Part shown: positions 47,201-56,469 of the stretch, in pieces | How the letters are laid out: every line of letters begins with the position of its first letter | How positions within the stretch are numbered: position 1 is the first letter of the stretch | DNA from: Tachypleus tridentatus | Lineage: Eukaryota; Arthropoda; Merostomata; Xiphosura; Limulidae | Assembly (NCBI RefSeq): GCF_004210375.1 | Contig: NC_134834.1 | Span: 158,429,290 to 158,493,289, forward strand | DNA length: 64,000 bases | Reading direction: 5' to 3' | Notes under the pieces: generated by a model | Databases searched by the model: none | Told to the model about the DNA's origin: nothing | The model's input: the letters and a program-made list of their open reading frames with translations, nothing else | Translations under genes and position numbers: made by a program

Positions 47201-47935
47201 TCGCTGTTAAACGTTTAAAAGAATAAACATGTTTTATCAAATATTTAAATACATTGTAAAACACAAAAAAAGAGTGAGAGATGATAGTAAAATACGGTAT
47301 TTATCTGGCTGAAATTTCAAATAATGCAGTTTTAATTAGGCGATTTTATTGTTTTAGTTCATCCATGCCACTAAGTTATTGGTGGTTACATATATTTCCC
47401 ATTGTATAATATTCTCATTTTATTTAAAAACTCTCCTACATTAGTTTTACTTATAGATATAAATTATGAACATTATTAAAATATTACAAGTTTGCAGGGG
47501 TCTAATACGCAGTTGAAAACTTGTCTGTTGATAGAATTAGTACAAAGTTTGATTAAATACTTTAAAACTTAAACAAAGTTAGGTAAATAAACTTTTTTAC
47601 GTGATAACATGTTCTAAATGACAATAAAACATCATAACACCAAAACTTTACAAGTAAAAACCATGTAATATTTTACATTGTTTAATATTGACTATTAACA
47701 GGAAACAACGACCAGTTTTATTATTCAATAGACTTTAACCTTGTTAAAAAACATATAAATATGTGATATTTAAGTACAGAAAAACAAATACTTACCCATT
47801 CCGAGATCATACAAAAAGTTGCACATACAAAGAAAGCGTAACCTGTAGGATTATTACTAACTAAACTCACGCAAAGGTTGATGGGATAGAATGTACTGAA
47901 TTTCGTTGACCTAGTACGTACTAAAAATAATTTGT
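26067..47935 (-). CDS. multi-pass membrane RING-CH (MARCH-type) E3 ubiquitin ligase with an EGF-like module
   Basis: Twelve coding exons (given separately) join in frame to about 582 residues, from the ATG at 43638-43640 to the TGA at 26067-26069. Residues about 40-67 form an EGF-like unit, C-x3-C-x5-C-x4-C-x-C-x8-C. Seven hydrophobic segments follow (exons c to i, about residues 73-335). A charged cytosolic-type stretch comes next. The RING-CH finger (about 387-437) is split over two exons: CWIC, PCLCKG, VHHDC with the first His as ligand, RKWL, then RCKVC, the C4HC3 pattern. Two more hydrophobic segments and an acidic tail end it. RING-CH proteins transfer ubiquitin to membrane cargo. I do not know a named orthologue with this architecture. 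A 5' non-coding exon near 47.8-47.9 kb is inferred. Confidence 0.85.
26535..26625 (-). repeat. decayed SINE, family B variant
   Basis: TTTGTTGTTTAGCACACATC, GGGCCATCTGTGCTGTGCCC and ACCATGAAAATTGACCC follow the order of a variant whose 3' end reads (minus) GGGCAGAGCACAGATAGCCC. A second copy is at 59612-59735. Confidence 0.5.
27095..27288 (-). CDS. RING-CH gene exon m: last two membrane segments
   Basis: Acceptor TTTAATCAG, donor GTTAGT. YKLETGTVWVSTGLTKAQWL leaves the zinc finger. Two hydrophobic stretches follow: AIIVCMCSTIGGAYFLVTMF, and TATVGVTLLVQCVCM running into the next exon. Confidence 0.9.
29031..29078 (-). CDS. RING-CH gene exon l: last zinc ligands
   Basis: A 48-bp exon with acceptor AATATTTTCAG and donor GTAAAT. 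It encodes TSENPDNIRCKVCKIE, whose C-x2-C completes the C4HC3 finger. Both borders are in phase 0, so skipping it would remove two zinc ligands without shifting the frame. Confidence 0.9.
29770..30345. repeat. unclassified ~500-bp dispersed repeat, copy 2
   Basis: Blocks shared in order with 22020-22520: CACATAATTAGAAAGCA, ACACAGTTCAAAGGGCAAT, TAGGATAAACAAATATAGTT. It lies in the RING-CH gene intron between exons l and k. Confidence 0.6.
30360..30905. repeat. tandem duplication, unit about 280 bp
   Basis: The blocks 30380-30610 and 30665-30900 run in parallel: AGGGTTAGGGTAGAGAAA against GAGTTAGGTTAGAGAAA, ATGAAGAAAAGTATTTTTGA against ATGAGGAAAAGTATTTTGAA, and a shared TACTTGATATATT. The two units differ at many sites, so the duplication is old. 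Confidence 0.65.
31201..31343 (-). CDS. RING-CH gene exon k: main part of the finger
   Basis: Acceptor GTTGTACTTAG, donor GTAATA. It encodes LENLPECWICYDSERQDVGP, LIQPCLCKGDMSVVHHDC and LRKWLVQ. All ligands C1-C4, His and C5 are present, as is the conserved Trp of the RING-CH signature. Confidence 0.95.
33354..33860 (-). repeat. 41-bp minisatellite made of an exon end plus its splice donor
   Basis: The motif CTCACCCGTTCTGAGTACC (plus strand) starts at 33354, 33395, 33436, 33492, 33533, 33574, 33627, 33668, 33709, 33750, 33791 and 33832, with a short extra piece at 33614. The usual step is 41 bp. The copy at 33832 is the true 3' end of exon j with its donor. On the minus strand every unit reads AAGAAGTGGTACTCAGAACG followed by G|GTGAGT. 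The 26 bp from CTCACC through CACTTCTT are identical in all twelve copies; the other part of the unit varies (CGAGG, CCAGG, CCAGGA and a 15-bp internal duplication near 33461). Confidence 0.95.
33837..33961 (-). CDS. RING-CH gene exon j: linker exon ending in a minisatellite
   Basis: Acceptor TTCTTCATTCACAG, donor GTGAGT at 33836. It encodes SPEQLWILNPKKILKRLEQD, KHILSTEEEALVSSS and KEVVLRT, a charged segment between the last of the seven membrane helices and the RING-CH finger. The end phase (1) fits exon k exactly. The last 24 bp of the exon and its donor are repeated downstream at 33354-33836. Confidence 0.9.
35107..35205 (-). CDS. RING-CH gene exon i: seventh membrane segment
   Basis: Acceptor AAATCAAAATAG, donor GTAAGT. 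VPVLSRNCHDVMFRIVELGV is followed by ALWFPCVLWNCI. The second half is hydrophobic enough to span the membrane. Confidence 0.9.
35355..35506 (-). CDS. RING-CH gene exon h: sixth membrane segment
   Basis: Acceptor TTTTTTGTTACAG, donor GTAAGT. A polar loop (GGFIQNSTTTINTSQLHQS, with an N-S-T sequon) precedes VSQGLLLLITVAFIISDTFG. Confidence 0.9.
36546..36641 (-). CDS. RING-CH gene exon g: fifth membrane segment
   Basis: Acceptor TTTTTTATTGCAG, donor GTAGGA. NFFTSVFNGLYAALMLIVLI and FFLVYGTLMYFK form one long hydrophobic segment. Phase 0 at both ends. Confidence 0.9.
36920..36962 (-). other. diverged copy of the 3' end of exon f
   Basis: Minus-strand reading TTTGTTTCAGTTAGGAGG encodes QLGGRRNNEE, next to QLGNRSNNEK of exon f. 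The DNA differs mostly by transitions. It begins with an acceptor-like TTTCAG. Splicing it in after exon f would give a stop 21 codons later. Confidence 0.4.
37010..37159 (-). CDS. RING-CH gene exon f: fourth membrane segment
   Basis: Acceptor CTCATGTACAG, donor GTAATA. A polar start (IFHLQDKTLDKSSFLDKS) leads into FFGFLAFNIITYSLLLAELL, then QLGNRSNNEK. A diverged copy of its 3' end lies about 85 bp downstream in the intron. Confidence 0.9.
37957..38052 (-). CDS. RING-CH gene exon e: third membrane segment
   Basis: Acceptor CTTTCTTTCACAG, donor GTAAGT. ENATLQWTSSLLSAYYPLLL continues TGSSLIVCFWAE. An N-A-T sequon stands before the hydrophobic run. Confidence 0.9.
38270..39960. other. unclassified intronic segment, less AT-rich than its surroundings
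   Basis: Base use changes from AT-rich intron to a balanced, purine-leaning sequence. An open frame at 39430-39648 (plus) reads FTEEQSLEGVDIPQKRKQPS and on to KAEEKSKDKRERE, highly charged and without a known family. The minus strand has short open frames at 39342-39605 and 38448-38648. It looks like an old insertion in the intron between exons e and d, class unknown. Confidence 0.35.
41061..41198 (-). CDS. RING-CH gene exon d: second membrane segment
   Basis: Acceptor GATTTCTTTTTAG, donor GTAAGT. A strongly basic loop (VKSEYRRRKSPSVLKACR) precedes KALYILICIATSIRGSWF. The basic loop suggests the cytosolic side. Confidence 0.9.
41548..41649 (-). CDS. RING-CH gene exon c: end of EGF-like unit, first membrane segment
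   Basis: Acceptor GTTATTTTCTAG, donor GTGAGT. VQYSGGSCTDPNLG supplies the sixth Cys of the EGF-like unit, then YFITFSSVFYIISVVSFIQL spans the membrane. Confidence 0.9.
42115..42245 (+). repeat. unclassified dispersed repeat, copy 2
   Basis: GACAGCAATGTAAGGTAAAA and TACCATGTTGAATGGCACT match copy 1 at 12780. It lies in the intron between exons c and b. Confidence 0.55.
43467..43678 (-). CDS. RING-CH gene exon b: predicted start and EGF-like unit
   Basis: Acceptor TTTCTTTTCATAG, donor GTATAA. The frame is closed by a TGA 7-15 bp into the exon, so the first usable ATG is at 43638-43640 (MWFHLEISSMLDFDDPPPSM). DKCVNNCSGHGDCYEGVCFC holds five of the six EGF-like Cys. There is no obvious signal peptide. 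An alternative first exon, or an internal acceptor at TTTCATCTAG, could change the N-terminus. Confidence 0.75.
44355..44622 (-). mobile_element. SINE family A, full length
   Basis: On the minus strand: CATGGTCAAGTGTGTTAAGG, a CTCATAA loop, GGGTTCGAATCCCGGTCG, the core and CGCGAAACTCGAAACAAAC. It lies upstream of coding exon b. Confidence 0.85.
44935..45015 (-). repeat. decayed SINE family A fragment
   Basis: GAGAAGGTAGCTAATCA and CTACTACCCACTCTTGGGCA are diverged core pieces. Confidence 0.4.
45190..46360 (+). mobile_element. CR1/L2-like LINE, internally deleted and decayed
   Basis: The first part (45270-45480) matches the ORF1 esterase-like block of the larger copy at 55870-56080: both keep a VHVxxNDV motif (GTAAGGGCTAATGATGTA here). 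The last part (45845-46110) carries LGVLADQSL, VRPRC-like and FERIQRRVSRMITG-like remains typical of the end of a CR1/L2 reverse-transcriptase ORF. The endonuclease and most of the RT are missing. Confidence 0.6.
47796..47935 (-). other. candidate 5' non-coding exon of the RING-CH gene
   Basis: A strong donor (ATGG|GTAAGTATTT) ends a stretch that joins exon b only as leader: both ATGs in it (MCNFLYDLGMG and MISEW) run into stops in exon b. The 5' end is a guess. I see no clear TATA box or initiator. Confidence 0.35.
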
Positions 47936-48299
47936 TAAGGAAATCGTATGCTTTTTTATACTATAATAAATTACTATAAACGTTTCCGAAAATATGTATC
48001 ATGTAAATCAAATTTTGATTCGAAATGTCATAGTTTAGTGAAAATAAGCACGTCATAACAGTTTTATTTTTATTCATATAACTACTCTGTCAGGTTTTAT
48101 GAAATACGCTTTACATAAAGGGTAGCCCGTAAGTCCCTACCCATCCATATGTTATGTCATATTTAATTACGCATGTATTATAAATACATGGCTGATGTAA
48201 GCCCATGTTGAGGAAAATGTCTCACAGAACATGGCGTCGCATAAAATTATGCAGCGAAAATGAGGGACAGCACACAGATACACTGGATACATAAGATAT

Positions 48300-48373
48300 A
48301 TAGTTCGTTTCACCTCGGTGGACTCAGCAGTTAGCCGGATGTGGTTTTGCTATAAGAAAACAGACATACAAGT
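48300..48373 (+). mobile_element. SINE family B, 3' fragment
   Basis: CACCTCGGTGGACTCAGCAG, TTAGCCGGATGTGG and TTTGCTATAAGAAAACAG match the second half of the family. The head is missing. Confidence 0.6.
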
Positions 48374-48484
48374 AATTAAATAGGTTTAATAAAGTAAAAC
48401 TCTTTGATAGTATTTTGACTAATAAAACTAAAAGTGATGTAGAATTTAATGCAGTGTCATTATGGAATTTTGTTTCTAATTTAT

Positions 48485-48582
48485 CCATTGCATATGAGAC
48501 CCAAGTGGCTCAACAATAAATCTGGAAGTACAGTTAGCCAGTCGTGTGGCTTTGCATTTAACAACAAACAAACACATAAAAA
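48485..48582 (+). repeat. decayed SINE, family B variant
   Basis: GACCCAAGTGGCTCAACAAT, then CAGTTAGCCAGTCGTGTGGC, TTTGCATTTAACAACAAAC. The tail type is that of the 26535 and 59612 copies. Confidence 0.45.
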
Positions 48583-48815
48583 CAACCTGTCTTACTGTGG
48601 CAACCTTTAAAAGATATATTACTGATCTACCAAAGAAAATGAAATTTTAAATTTATGCTGTTTTCATGGTTTCCAGATAAAGAATAATGTGTTATTTTAC
48701 TGTAAGAGTTTTAAAAGTATCATCAAATGAATTACTAAGCCCAGAAATAAGAAATTTCTCTCTTAATACTACCAGTTGTGATGAACTTAATCCATGTATT
48801 TCTCGAAGAAAGTTT

Positions 48816-48868
48816 ACGGCTAGCACAGATAGCCCTCGAGTAGCTTTGTGCGAAATTCCAAAACAAAG
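48816..48868 (+). mobile_element. SINE family A, 3' end only
   Basis: ACGGCTAGCACAGATAGCCC, TCGAGTAGCTTTGTGCGAAA and TTCCAAAACAAA equal the last 50 bp of the family. Confidence 0.75.
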
Positions 48869-49504
48869 CACAAGTTTATTTTTACTTTAACATAATATAC
48901 GAGTAATTCCCGTGGCTTACAACTTACCACAATATTCAAGTTTGTAGAAATTTTAAAGAGAAAATAAACAAATATGTTATCATGTGGACTAGATCTTGAA
49001 TTATTTTCTCCAAACATTTAAAAAGAACCCTAAAACTAAAGAACAAAGTTATAACATTATGAATTGTTGAGATATAAACACTGTCTGTACATAAACTTTT
49101 AGCATGTTCTATTTTTGGTATATCCAGATAAATACGAAGTATTGTTATATAACTGCATAATTCAATCGTAAGAATGATTGAAATAAAGAATCTGGTCACA
49201 GAGTGATGCATAAAATGAATATTTATTTATATCACTTGTAAAATATAAACATGATGTGTATATCTACTTTTTACATTAGACGATCACTTTTGCTAAATCT
49301 TCTATGTTAAATTACTCAAGATGAATTTATGTACTGCTTAGCTCTATTGTGCCTTACCGTTCACGAAATATAGCACTTACCCAATATCAATATGAGTAGT
49401 CATTCGAGCATAAGAAAAGCCATAACCTTAAAATAATACCTAAACTATAATTGAAGGGCACTACTGTCAAAATCCTTGCACATTATGCAGCGTTTCAGCC
49501 ATAT

Positions 49505-49768
49505 CTCTCATGGCACTCGATTCGTAATCTGAAAGTCGCGGGTTCGAATCCCCGTCGCACCAAACATACTCTCTCTTTCAGCCGTGGGGTCATTATATGT
49601 GATGGTCAATCCCACTATTTGTTGGTAAAAGAGTAGCCCAAGAATTAGCGGTGGGTGGTGAGGACTAGCTGCCTTCCTTCTAGTCTGACACTGCTAAATT
49701 AGGGACGGCTAGCACAGATAGCCCCCGTGTAGCTTTGCGCGAAATTAAAAAAATAAAACAAACAAAAC
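49505..49768 (+). mobile_element. SINE family A
   Basis: GGCACTCGATTCGTAATCTG, GCGGGTTCGAATCCCCGTCG (an intact B box), then the full core and GCGCGAAATTAAAAAAAT-like tail. The A box is truncated. Confidence 0.85.
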
Positions 49769-50574
49769 TAAATAAACGATTAAAAAATCCTAGGTAACAA
49801 AAACAAGTAGAAAACATACAGTTTTACAAACTGATGATGTTCTAGGTATTGTATCTATTAACACTAGCCATTTTAACTGCGATAATCAGGTAGCTGTTAT
49901 CCCACATTTGGTAAACGTCTCCAATGGTAAAACTGTGCTTGATAACTCGGATAGTAAGGGTTTTAAAACCGTTGTGATAAATAAATCACTAGTAGAATTG
50001 TAACCACTCTGTATCAGGTTAGGAAGAGAGTCGGCCTGTACTGGGAACTTATTTTTTGAGGAGGTACGAGTGCGGACTTATTTAAACTGTTTTTTATCGG
50101 ATGCGCGTGTTTCATTGTTCCGTCAAAAAGCATTTATTCATTGATACTCAAATTGTCATTTTTTATGGTTACGCATATATATTTTTTTCTTTTTCATAAA
50201 CCTACTTCATTCAGCTGAGTAGTTGTATTTTTTGTGAGAATTTTACCCCGGGTGTTTCTTAGCTCGGAAGAGTTGAAACACCCTTTTAGTTTAATTTTTT
50301 AACTCCCAGTTATCGTTCTGTTTTACAGCCAGATTAATACTTTCAGCTCTTTCCTCGTCACTGTGTTGATCAATATGACATTAGATAATGTCCTCTTTGA
50401 CTTATTTCTCTCAATCTCTAACTCCAGTTCGAGCCTATGTACTAGAGATTCCTCTGCGAGGTATAAACTAATTTATTGACGTAGGTAACTTCAAGCATAA
50501 TGGAGTTTAAAACAGATAACACAGTACACAAAGAAACACAAAAGACTAACACTTCTCGTATAATCGCCCTGTTT

Positions 50575-50697
50575 TTTTCTTCACCTGAAGATGACATAGG
50601 AAGGTCGAAACGTTGTTCTCTTCTTAAAAAGTGTTAATACCCATAACAGCCGTTCTGAGATACATTTTTATTTCAAGTGGGTTTCTCGTCATCGAGA
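50575..50697 (-). mobile_element. short non-autonomous element, second copy
   Basis: CACCTGAAGATGACATAGG, GGTCGAAACGTTGTTCTC, GTTAATACCCATAACAGCCG and GTGGGTTTCTCGTCATCGAG. In reverse it parallels 15555-15666, with an extra block (GAGAAACCCACTTGAAAT) before ATCTCAGAACGG. Confidence 0.7.
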
Positions 50698-50984
50698 GTT
50701 TATTGATGTGTTCCACGTAGACTTGCGTGCCTGACATATACTCTAGCTTATATGTTAATGGACAGTTACCACAACACCAGATGCAATTCTATCTAGTCTT
50801 ATCCGAGTTGTTTTTGTGCGAACTGTACACACTAAAAATGGACAATCTTCACACTGGTACACCCATTCCTTAACTATTTTGTAGCACTTAATGTTAGATA
50901 GCGTTTTCTACCTATTGATGTGTAAACTCTGCACATCAGATAACGAAGATAAACCATTCAACGCACTTTTGCAGAGATTTTGTG

Positions 50985-51470
50985 ATGTACGTTCTCGTGG
51001 GAAAAATATATATTAAAACAGCGGGAAACAGGATTTCCCGTCTAAATATGATTGTTTATTGAGCAACCTGTAGACACTTTTTATTTGCATGATAGTTTGT
51101 GTTAAACGTTCTGCTAAACTATCAGACTGGATGTTATAAAGAAGTAGATTGTTGAATTTAGCTCCTGAGCCATGTAGATTTCTTCATGTGTTCCAAACTA
51201 TGCTAGAGACTGTGCTGAAGTATTGGCCAATCAATAGGACTCGACCCATTTTATGATGCCATTGATAGGAATAAGTATGTAGTGATAACCTCGTTTGGTC
51301 TCAAAGAGCGTAATAGGCCTATCCTCTGTATAGGAGATCCAACAATTCTCTGCTGGTTGTTAACACTGAACATCCCAAATAGAATGTAGCAAGCAGAAAT
51401 ACCATTGAATTTTAGCATACATCTGAGGAAATCTCGATGCCTTTCAGTTTCTATTTTAAGCAAAGTCTGA
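50985..51470 (-). pseudogene. Gypsy-type retrotransposon integrase relic
   Basis: On the minus strand one frame reads FGTHEEIYMAQELNS (like the FGxPEEIHSDQG motif of Gypsy integrases). Another frame shortly after reads NIQSDSLAERLTQTIMQIKS (like HPQSDGLVERFNRTL). Order and spacing fit, but several frameshifts and stops separate the pieces. I see no LTRs. Confidence 0.5.
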
Positions 51471-51644
51471 AAAATATTTTGTCTTAAGAGATGCGGGTAC
51501 TACTAGCTGCAGCACAGTCCGAAAACCATAGCTAATGGCCGATAATAATTATATATATGTCACAGGTAACATGTATTCATGCTACATTGCCCCATTTGTG
51601 TTGAGCAAGGTTTATCTTACTTTGTTGTTGCTGCAACAGAAGTG

Positions 51645-51904
51645 GCCTGGCATGGCCAAGCGCGTAAGGCGTGCGACTCGTAATCCGAAGGTCGCGGGTT
51701 CTCGCTAAACATGCTTGCCCTCCCAGCCGTGGAGCGTATAATGTGACGGTCAATCCCACTATTCGTTGGTAAAATAGTAGCCCAAGAGTTGGCGGTGGGT
51801 GGTGATGACTAGCTGCCTTCCCTCTAGTCTTACACTGCTAAATTAGGGACGGCTAGCACAGATAGCCCTCGAGTAGCTTTGTGCGAAATTCCAAAACAAA
51901 CAAA
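51645..51904 (+). mobile_element. SINE family A, full length, 14-bp target duplication
   Basis: CTGCAACAGAAGTG flanks the copy (51631-51644 and 51905-51918), fixing both ends of the family. The head is GCCTGGCATGGCCAAGCGCG, TAAGGCGTGCGACTCGTAAT; part of the B box is lost. The tail is GCGAAATTCCAAAACAAACA. It looks like a recent insertion. Confidence 0.92.
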
Positions 51905-51929
51905 CTGCAACAGAAGTGCTTTCAACTCC

Positions 51930-53360
51930 CATATGGTGTCCAACATCAGGATATTCAGTGAATGGACAGGGCCTATGTGACAATCCACTTGCACTGTGCT
52001 ATGACAGTCATATTCTTACAGTGTTGTTAATCAACACCCTAATGCCATCAGATTTTTAAAGTATAAAAGTGGACCATTTCAGCAGAACATAATTCACTGA
52101 TGTGTGGAACTTTAGGTTGAAAAGTTTGTTTAGGTAAAGTTTACCAAGAAATATTTATCCTGTAATACTGTTGTATTACACTGCTCATACACAGCAACAT
52201 ATTTATAAAGTATAATTATAACAGTTAAGTTTACAGAAGTAGCCTGTATACCATTATTATCATAAAGGCACACATACTTGAAATAATCTGTAAAAAGCTA
52301 TTCCTGTATGTGATTGTGTATAGATGTTTTGGTATTGAGTGTTTTCGATTATGTTTACTGAAGTAAAAGAGCAACTCATGCTGAATAGAAATTTGAAAAC
52401 ACTTCTTTCAGATCAGACAGCCAGGTGGACAAATCCTGGAGATTTTACTATGGAAAATAATTCTATTAAAACATAAACATTCATCAACAAAACCTGAAAA
52501 AAAAATGTGTAAGCTCTGGCACACACACTCTTGAAAGAGCTACAAGTTGTTTTTCAGACTACCAGAAAGCTTCATTGGAAGATTTGCTGTCAGTGCTCCT
52601 TTAGGTAACTTAAACTTCTTACCTTAATTGTAAAGAAGGATTGATTAATTGTATATATTTATTTAAGGTTAGTTTTTAATTATTGTCATATGTATATCCC
52701 ATTATGATTAGGTTTAAGGAATCACTTGTTTCTTGCATATTGAATATATGTATTTAGATTAAATTCTACCAACAGTGTTCTGAACCATAAGTACTTATTA
52801 TTTACTATGATTGTTTCATTTTTCTGTAACTAACTTCTGAGCAGGAAAACTGTTTAACCAAGAATACCACAACAATAACTATGGGTTTTATTTTCATTTT
52901 TAGTTTAGCTTAGAAGGGTTGAAATACCAAATTGTTAAGAACTGTTGAATAAAGCCTTCATCTTACACTTACCAACTCAACATGCACCATTGGCTTGCCC
53001 TTGTTTCATTTTTGTAAATAATGATTTTTGTACTTGTGTATCTTTTGGTTTCAATTCTTTCTTTCTTCTACTTGAACTCAGTTGGAAATCAGAAGAATAT
53101 TTAGTCACACTCAACAATCCAGTATTTTATAAACTACAACTTAGAGGGACTAACTGCTATACTGGAAGGAAAAAAAAAACATTGGATAAAATGCAACAAA
53201 TGACATAAAAACAAACAGACAATAAAGTGTACTTTTTAGTAAATGTTCAGTTATTAGGATGTTTGGCTCTGGATTTATAAACTAATGAGCTAGATGTAAA
53301 TCCAAGTAACACCACAATATTCCACACATTTCAAGATGAGGTGCATTATAATATTTACAG
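51930..53360. other. intergenic AT-rich stretch
   Basis: No recognisable genes. The open frame 52945-53208 has no family resemblance and AT-driven composition. Confidence 0.4.
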
Positions 53361-53369
53361 TCAATCCTT

Positions 53370-53470
53370 CACGCATAATAAGGTACAGCTGACTGAGTGC
53401 ATTCCCTTTGATCTGTAATTCAAAATTAGGGACATGGCAGATAGCTTTTGTAGCTTTGTCATAAAATCAT
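53370..53470 (+). repeat. decayed SINE family A, 3' half
   Basis: GCATTCCCTTTGATCTGTAA, AAATTAGGGACATGGCAGAT and AGCTTTTGTAGCTTTG follow the family's core and tail order with many changes. Confidence 0.45.
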
Positions 53471-53479
53471 AAATGCAAG

Positions 53480-55430
53480 GTGTTACTTTGTTATTTATAT
53501 AAGTATATTAATCAAGCTTCAATATTGTTGTATCATGTCATCCTAACTTTAAAAAAAATGTGCATTTTAGAATTCTAATAACAGTCAGTTTTATTTGTTT
53601 AAATGTTTTTTTGCCTGCAAACAAAGTTGAGAGTGATTAGATTATTTATAAAATTCAGATTTCAATTCCCACAACACAGCAGAAACATCTTACTGGGCAG
53701 AATTGCATTAAAAACAAAACAAAAAAAAATTCATATATTAATGTATAAATTATGTATAATTTACAACTGCTAATAATTTCTTATACCTGAGCTAGATTAG
53801 ATGCAGTATCTCAAATGTTTGCACTGAAGCTTACCAATGGGAGTACTCTTATTGAAACAAGATTTTTAACAGCTATAAACAAAACAAAATTTAACACATG
53901 TTGATTCTGAGTTGGTTACAAACAATGGTAAATCATTTTCTTTAGAACAAAAAATTTCAATTTGCAAAAACTTGTTACAGTGGAAAAGTGTGATGCCATG
54001 TAATATTTCACAATCATGACCATCAGGCTGAACAGAATTTATAACAGGGGAAGTAGTTTTAAAGGCAAATCAGTACTCATGAGCTCATTACAAAGGTGAT
54101 TATTTGCTAAGAAAGTACCACCCCTTGAGAACTGTCAAAGTTTTGTTTGTCACATGATTTTCCTTCCGTTTGTGATTTTATTAGTACATCCTTTGGGTCA
54201 CACCCATTTATGATGTCACAGCATGTGCAATAAACAACTACTAATGAAGATCATCTTTGATAATAGCTAGAAACAAAGTTTAAATACAGTGGTTGTGATT
54301 GGGAAAGTGATTTGATGGAATTTTTCCACAGAAGAACAGTGGTATTTAGTAGAATGTTTATAAGTATTAGAAACAAACTCCAGATCTGATCATGGCCATC
54401 AGTAACTTAAAATCTTTGTCAATTTTCTATTTATTGTTTATGGCTGTGACCACTGCAATTGGCAAAAAAAAGAAGTATCGAAAGAAATGTATTAATATCA
54501 ATCAACTGATTGGATATATGAAGTTCTCTGACCAACAGCATATAACTTATATTCTAAGATGAAGAGGAAGTTTTTAACATTCTTTCAAGAAAAAGTGTCC
54601 TGCAACAAAACTTTGGAAATTTCAGTGCAAACACTAAGATAAAATAAAATTAAAGTTTATGGCTTTTTTAAGGAAATGCTAGGCTGAGGTATGTGCAAGC
54701 TCAACTATACTATAGGGCAGAATGTCACCTGCATCATTTTTGTGCAAATTATTTGTGTCTATCTTTACAATGTACATATGATTAGAATTTGATGAATGTC
54801 CATATATTTGCTTGTTTGAAAAAGCTTAATTTGAACATATTACAGCAAACTTGATTTTATTCAAAATTATCATTTAAAATCACACCACTGAAAAAAATAA
54901 ACTACATTTAACAGCAGTGGTTTTGCACAAAAACAGTTTTTTCTAAAAGTTTTATAATGTCTGTAAATACTGGGTTGATCATTTTTTAATCTTTTTAACT
55001 TTATTCCATATAATAGTTCAATTTACATTTTGTTTTCTGCAAACCCATCCAAATAGCAATAACCAAATACATATAAATGAAAGACTTTTATAAAATATAT
55101 TTATAAATAATGGCACTTGAGAGGTAAAATTAAAAACAGCCAAACAATTTTTATATATACCTTTTATATTAAACCCTTCCAATTACTATACTACAAAAAG
55201 CTCTACAGTCATGCACTTCAATCTAAGCAAAAAATGAAACATGACAAACAATAACAAGTTAACATCAAGCAAGCATTTAGATGTCCCTTAATACATGCAA
55301 CAAACAAGTTTAACTTAGTTACTTTATGGAAGGTTTTTGTCATTGTGGTCATTATTACAATAGGTGATAAGTTTAATAGTAAGAGAATCAAAGTAAAACA
55401 CAAGGACTGTGTAAATAAAGTTTGCTCAAC
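53480..55430. other. intergenic AT-rich stretch
   Basis: I see nothing that I can assign in it. Confidence 0.4.
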
Positions 55431-56286
55431 AACAAAAGTGATTTATTTATAAACTCTAGGTGAAAATGTCCTTTTAGGAAGGCTAGTAAGCCAGGATATA
55501 CAGGTTAATGGAGATGTTAGAGGATTCTTCAGAGGGAGTTGCAAAGGTGGAAAAAGAGAAATGCAAATTGCTTGAAGTGGTGGCAGGGACATGTGAAGAG
55601 TAAACTTCTACACATATTGGGTACATTTGGCAAACAAACTTTCAAGGGAGCTAAGAAAGGAAATAAGGCTAAAAGCTTGGAAAATAAAGAATTTAGGGGC
55701 AAGGATGGGCTTAATATAAGGTTAAGCAACTGATTCCAAGCACTTGCCAGTGATAACAGGCAGCAGGTAAGGGAAGCAGATGGGTTCACAATGGATGACA
55801 GTGTAAAGGATATGGATATTATATAAGTGTAGAGTAAATTGGACTAAAAAAATGTACTTATGCTATCCAGGAGCAGTGGTACAGGATATAGCTGATAGCA
55901 CCAGAGAGATATTTAAGAGTGCTAGTAGCAGTGCAATTTTTCTTGTACATGTCAGGGTTAATGATGTAAGGAAATAAAGATCTGAGAAACTCATAAGTAC
56001 AAAATACTGATAAAGGCATTTAAGGAAAGGAGACATAGCATCATTTTCCCAGGGATATTTCCAAGAATAAACTGTGGGGCCGAGATATTAAGTACATCAC
56101 TAAGATTGAATGCCAGATTGAGATCAATATATAGGGAGGACCAAGCAGACTGGTTAGATCCGTGTGATAATTTTAAGGTTAATCTTTCTGGAATGGTTGG
56201 CTTATACTTAAACAAGGCAGGAGATAGCATGTTAACAAGGGCTATTAACTCAATTGTAGTGGTAGATTTAAACTCAGACTAGAGCT

Positions 56287-56469
56287 ATGATACAAGTTAA
56301 TTGTTGCTATTGTAATGCTAGGAGTATTAGAAATAAAGTTGATGAGTTTAAAGAAGTTGTGGAAACTGAAGATTTTGATACTATGGGTATCACTGAGGTT
56401 TGGTTGGAAATGAACAATTTTGATGACAGAATTTTGTATGAAATACCAAGGCTACAGATTATTTACTAG
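56287..56469 (+). pseudogene. LINE endonuclease, N-terminal remnant
   Basis: The open frame reads VNCCYCNARSIRNKVDEFKE, TEDFDTMGITEVWLEMN. The N-x-R-S-I-R-N-K and GITE-x-W-L motifs are those of the apurinic-type endonuclease of CR1/L2-like LINEs; the Glu of GITE is catalytic in the family. It is cut by a stop after 60 codons. Confidence 0.75.

Noticed and set aside
50583-50620. Hammerhead-ribozyme-like core (CTGAAGA ... GAAAC) in the short element at 50575 and 15555
   Set aside because: The two core boxes are present and a small GAC/GTC stem lies between them, but the base pair next to the core (10.1/11.1) is missing and the flanks cannot form helix I. A covariance-model search of all copies would settle it; on pairing alone I do not call a ribozyme.
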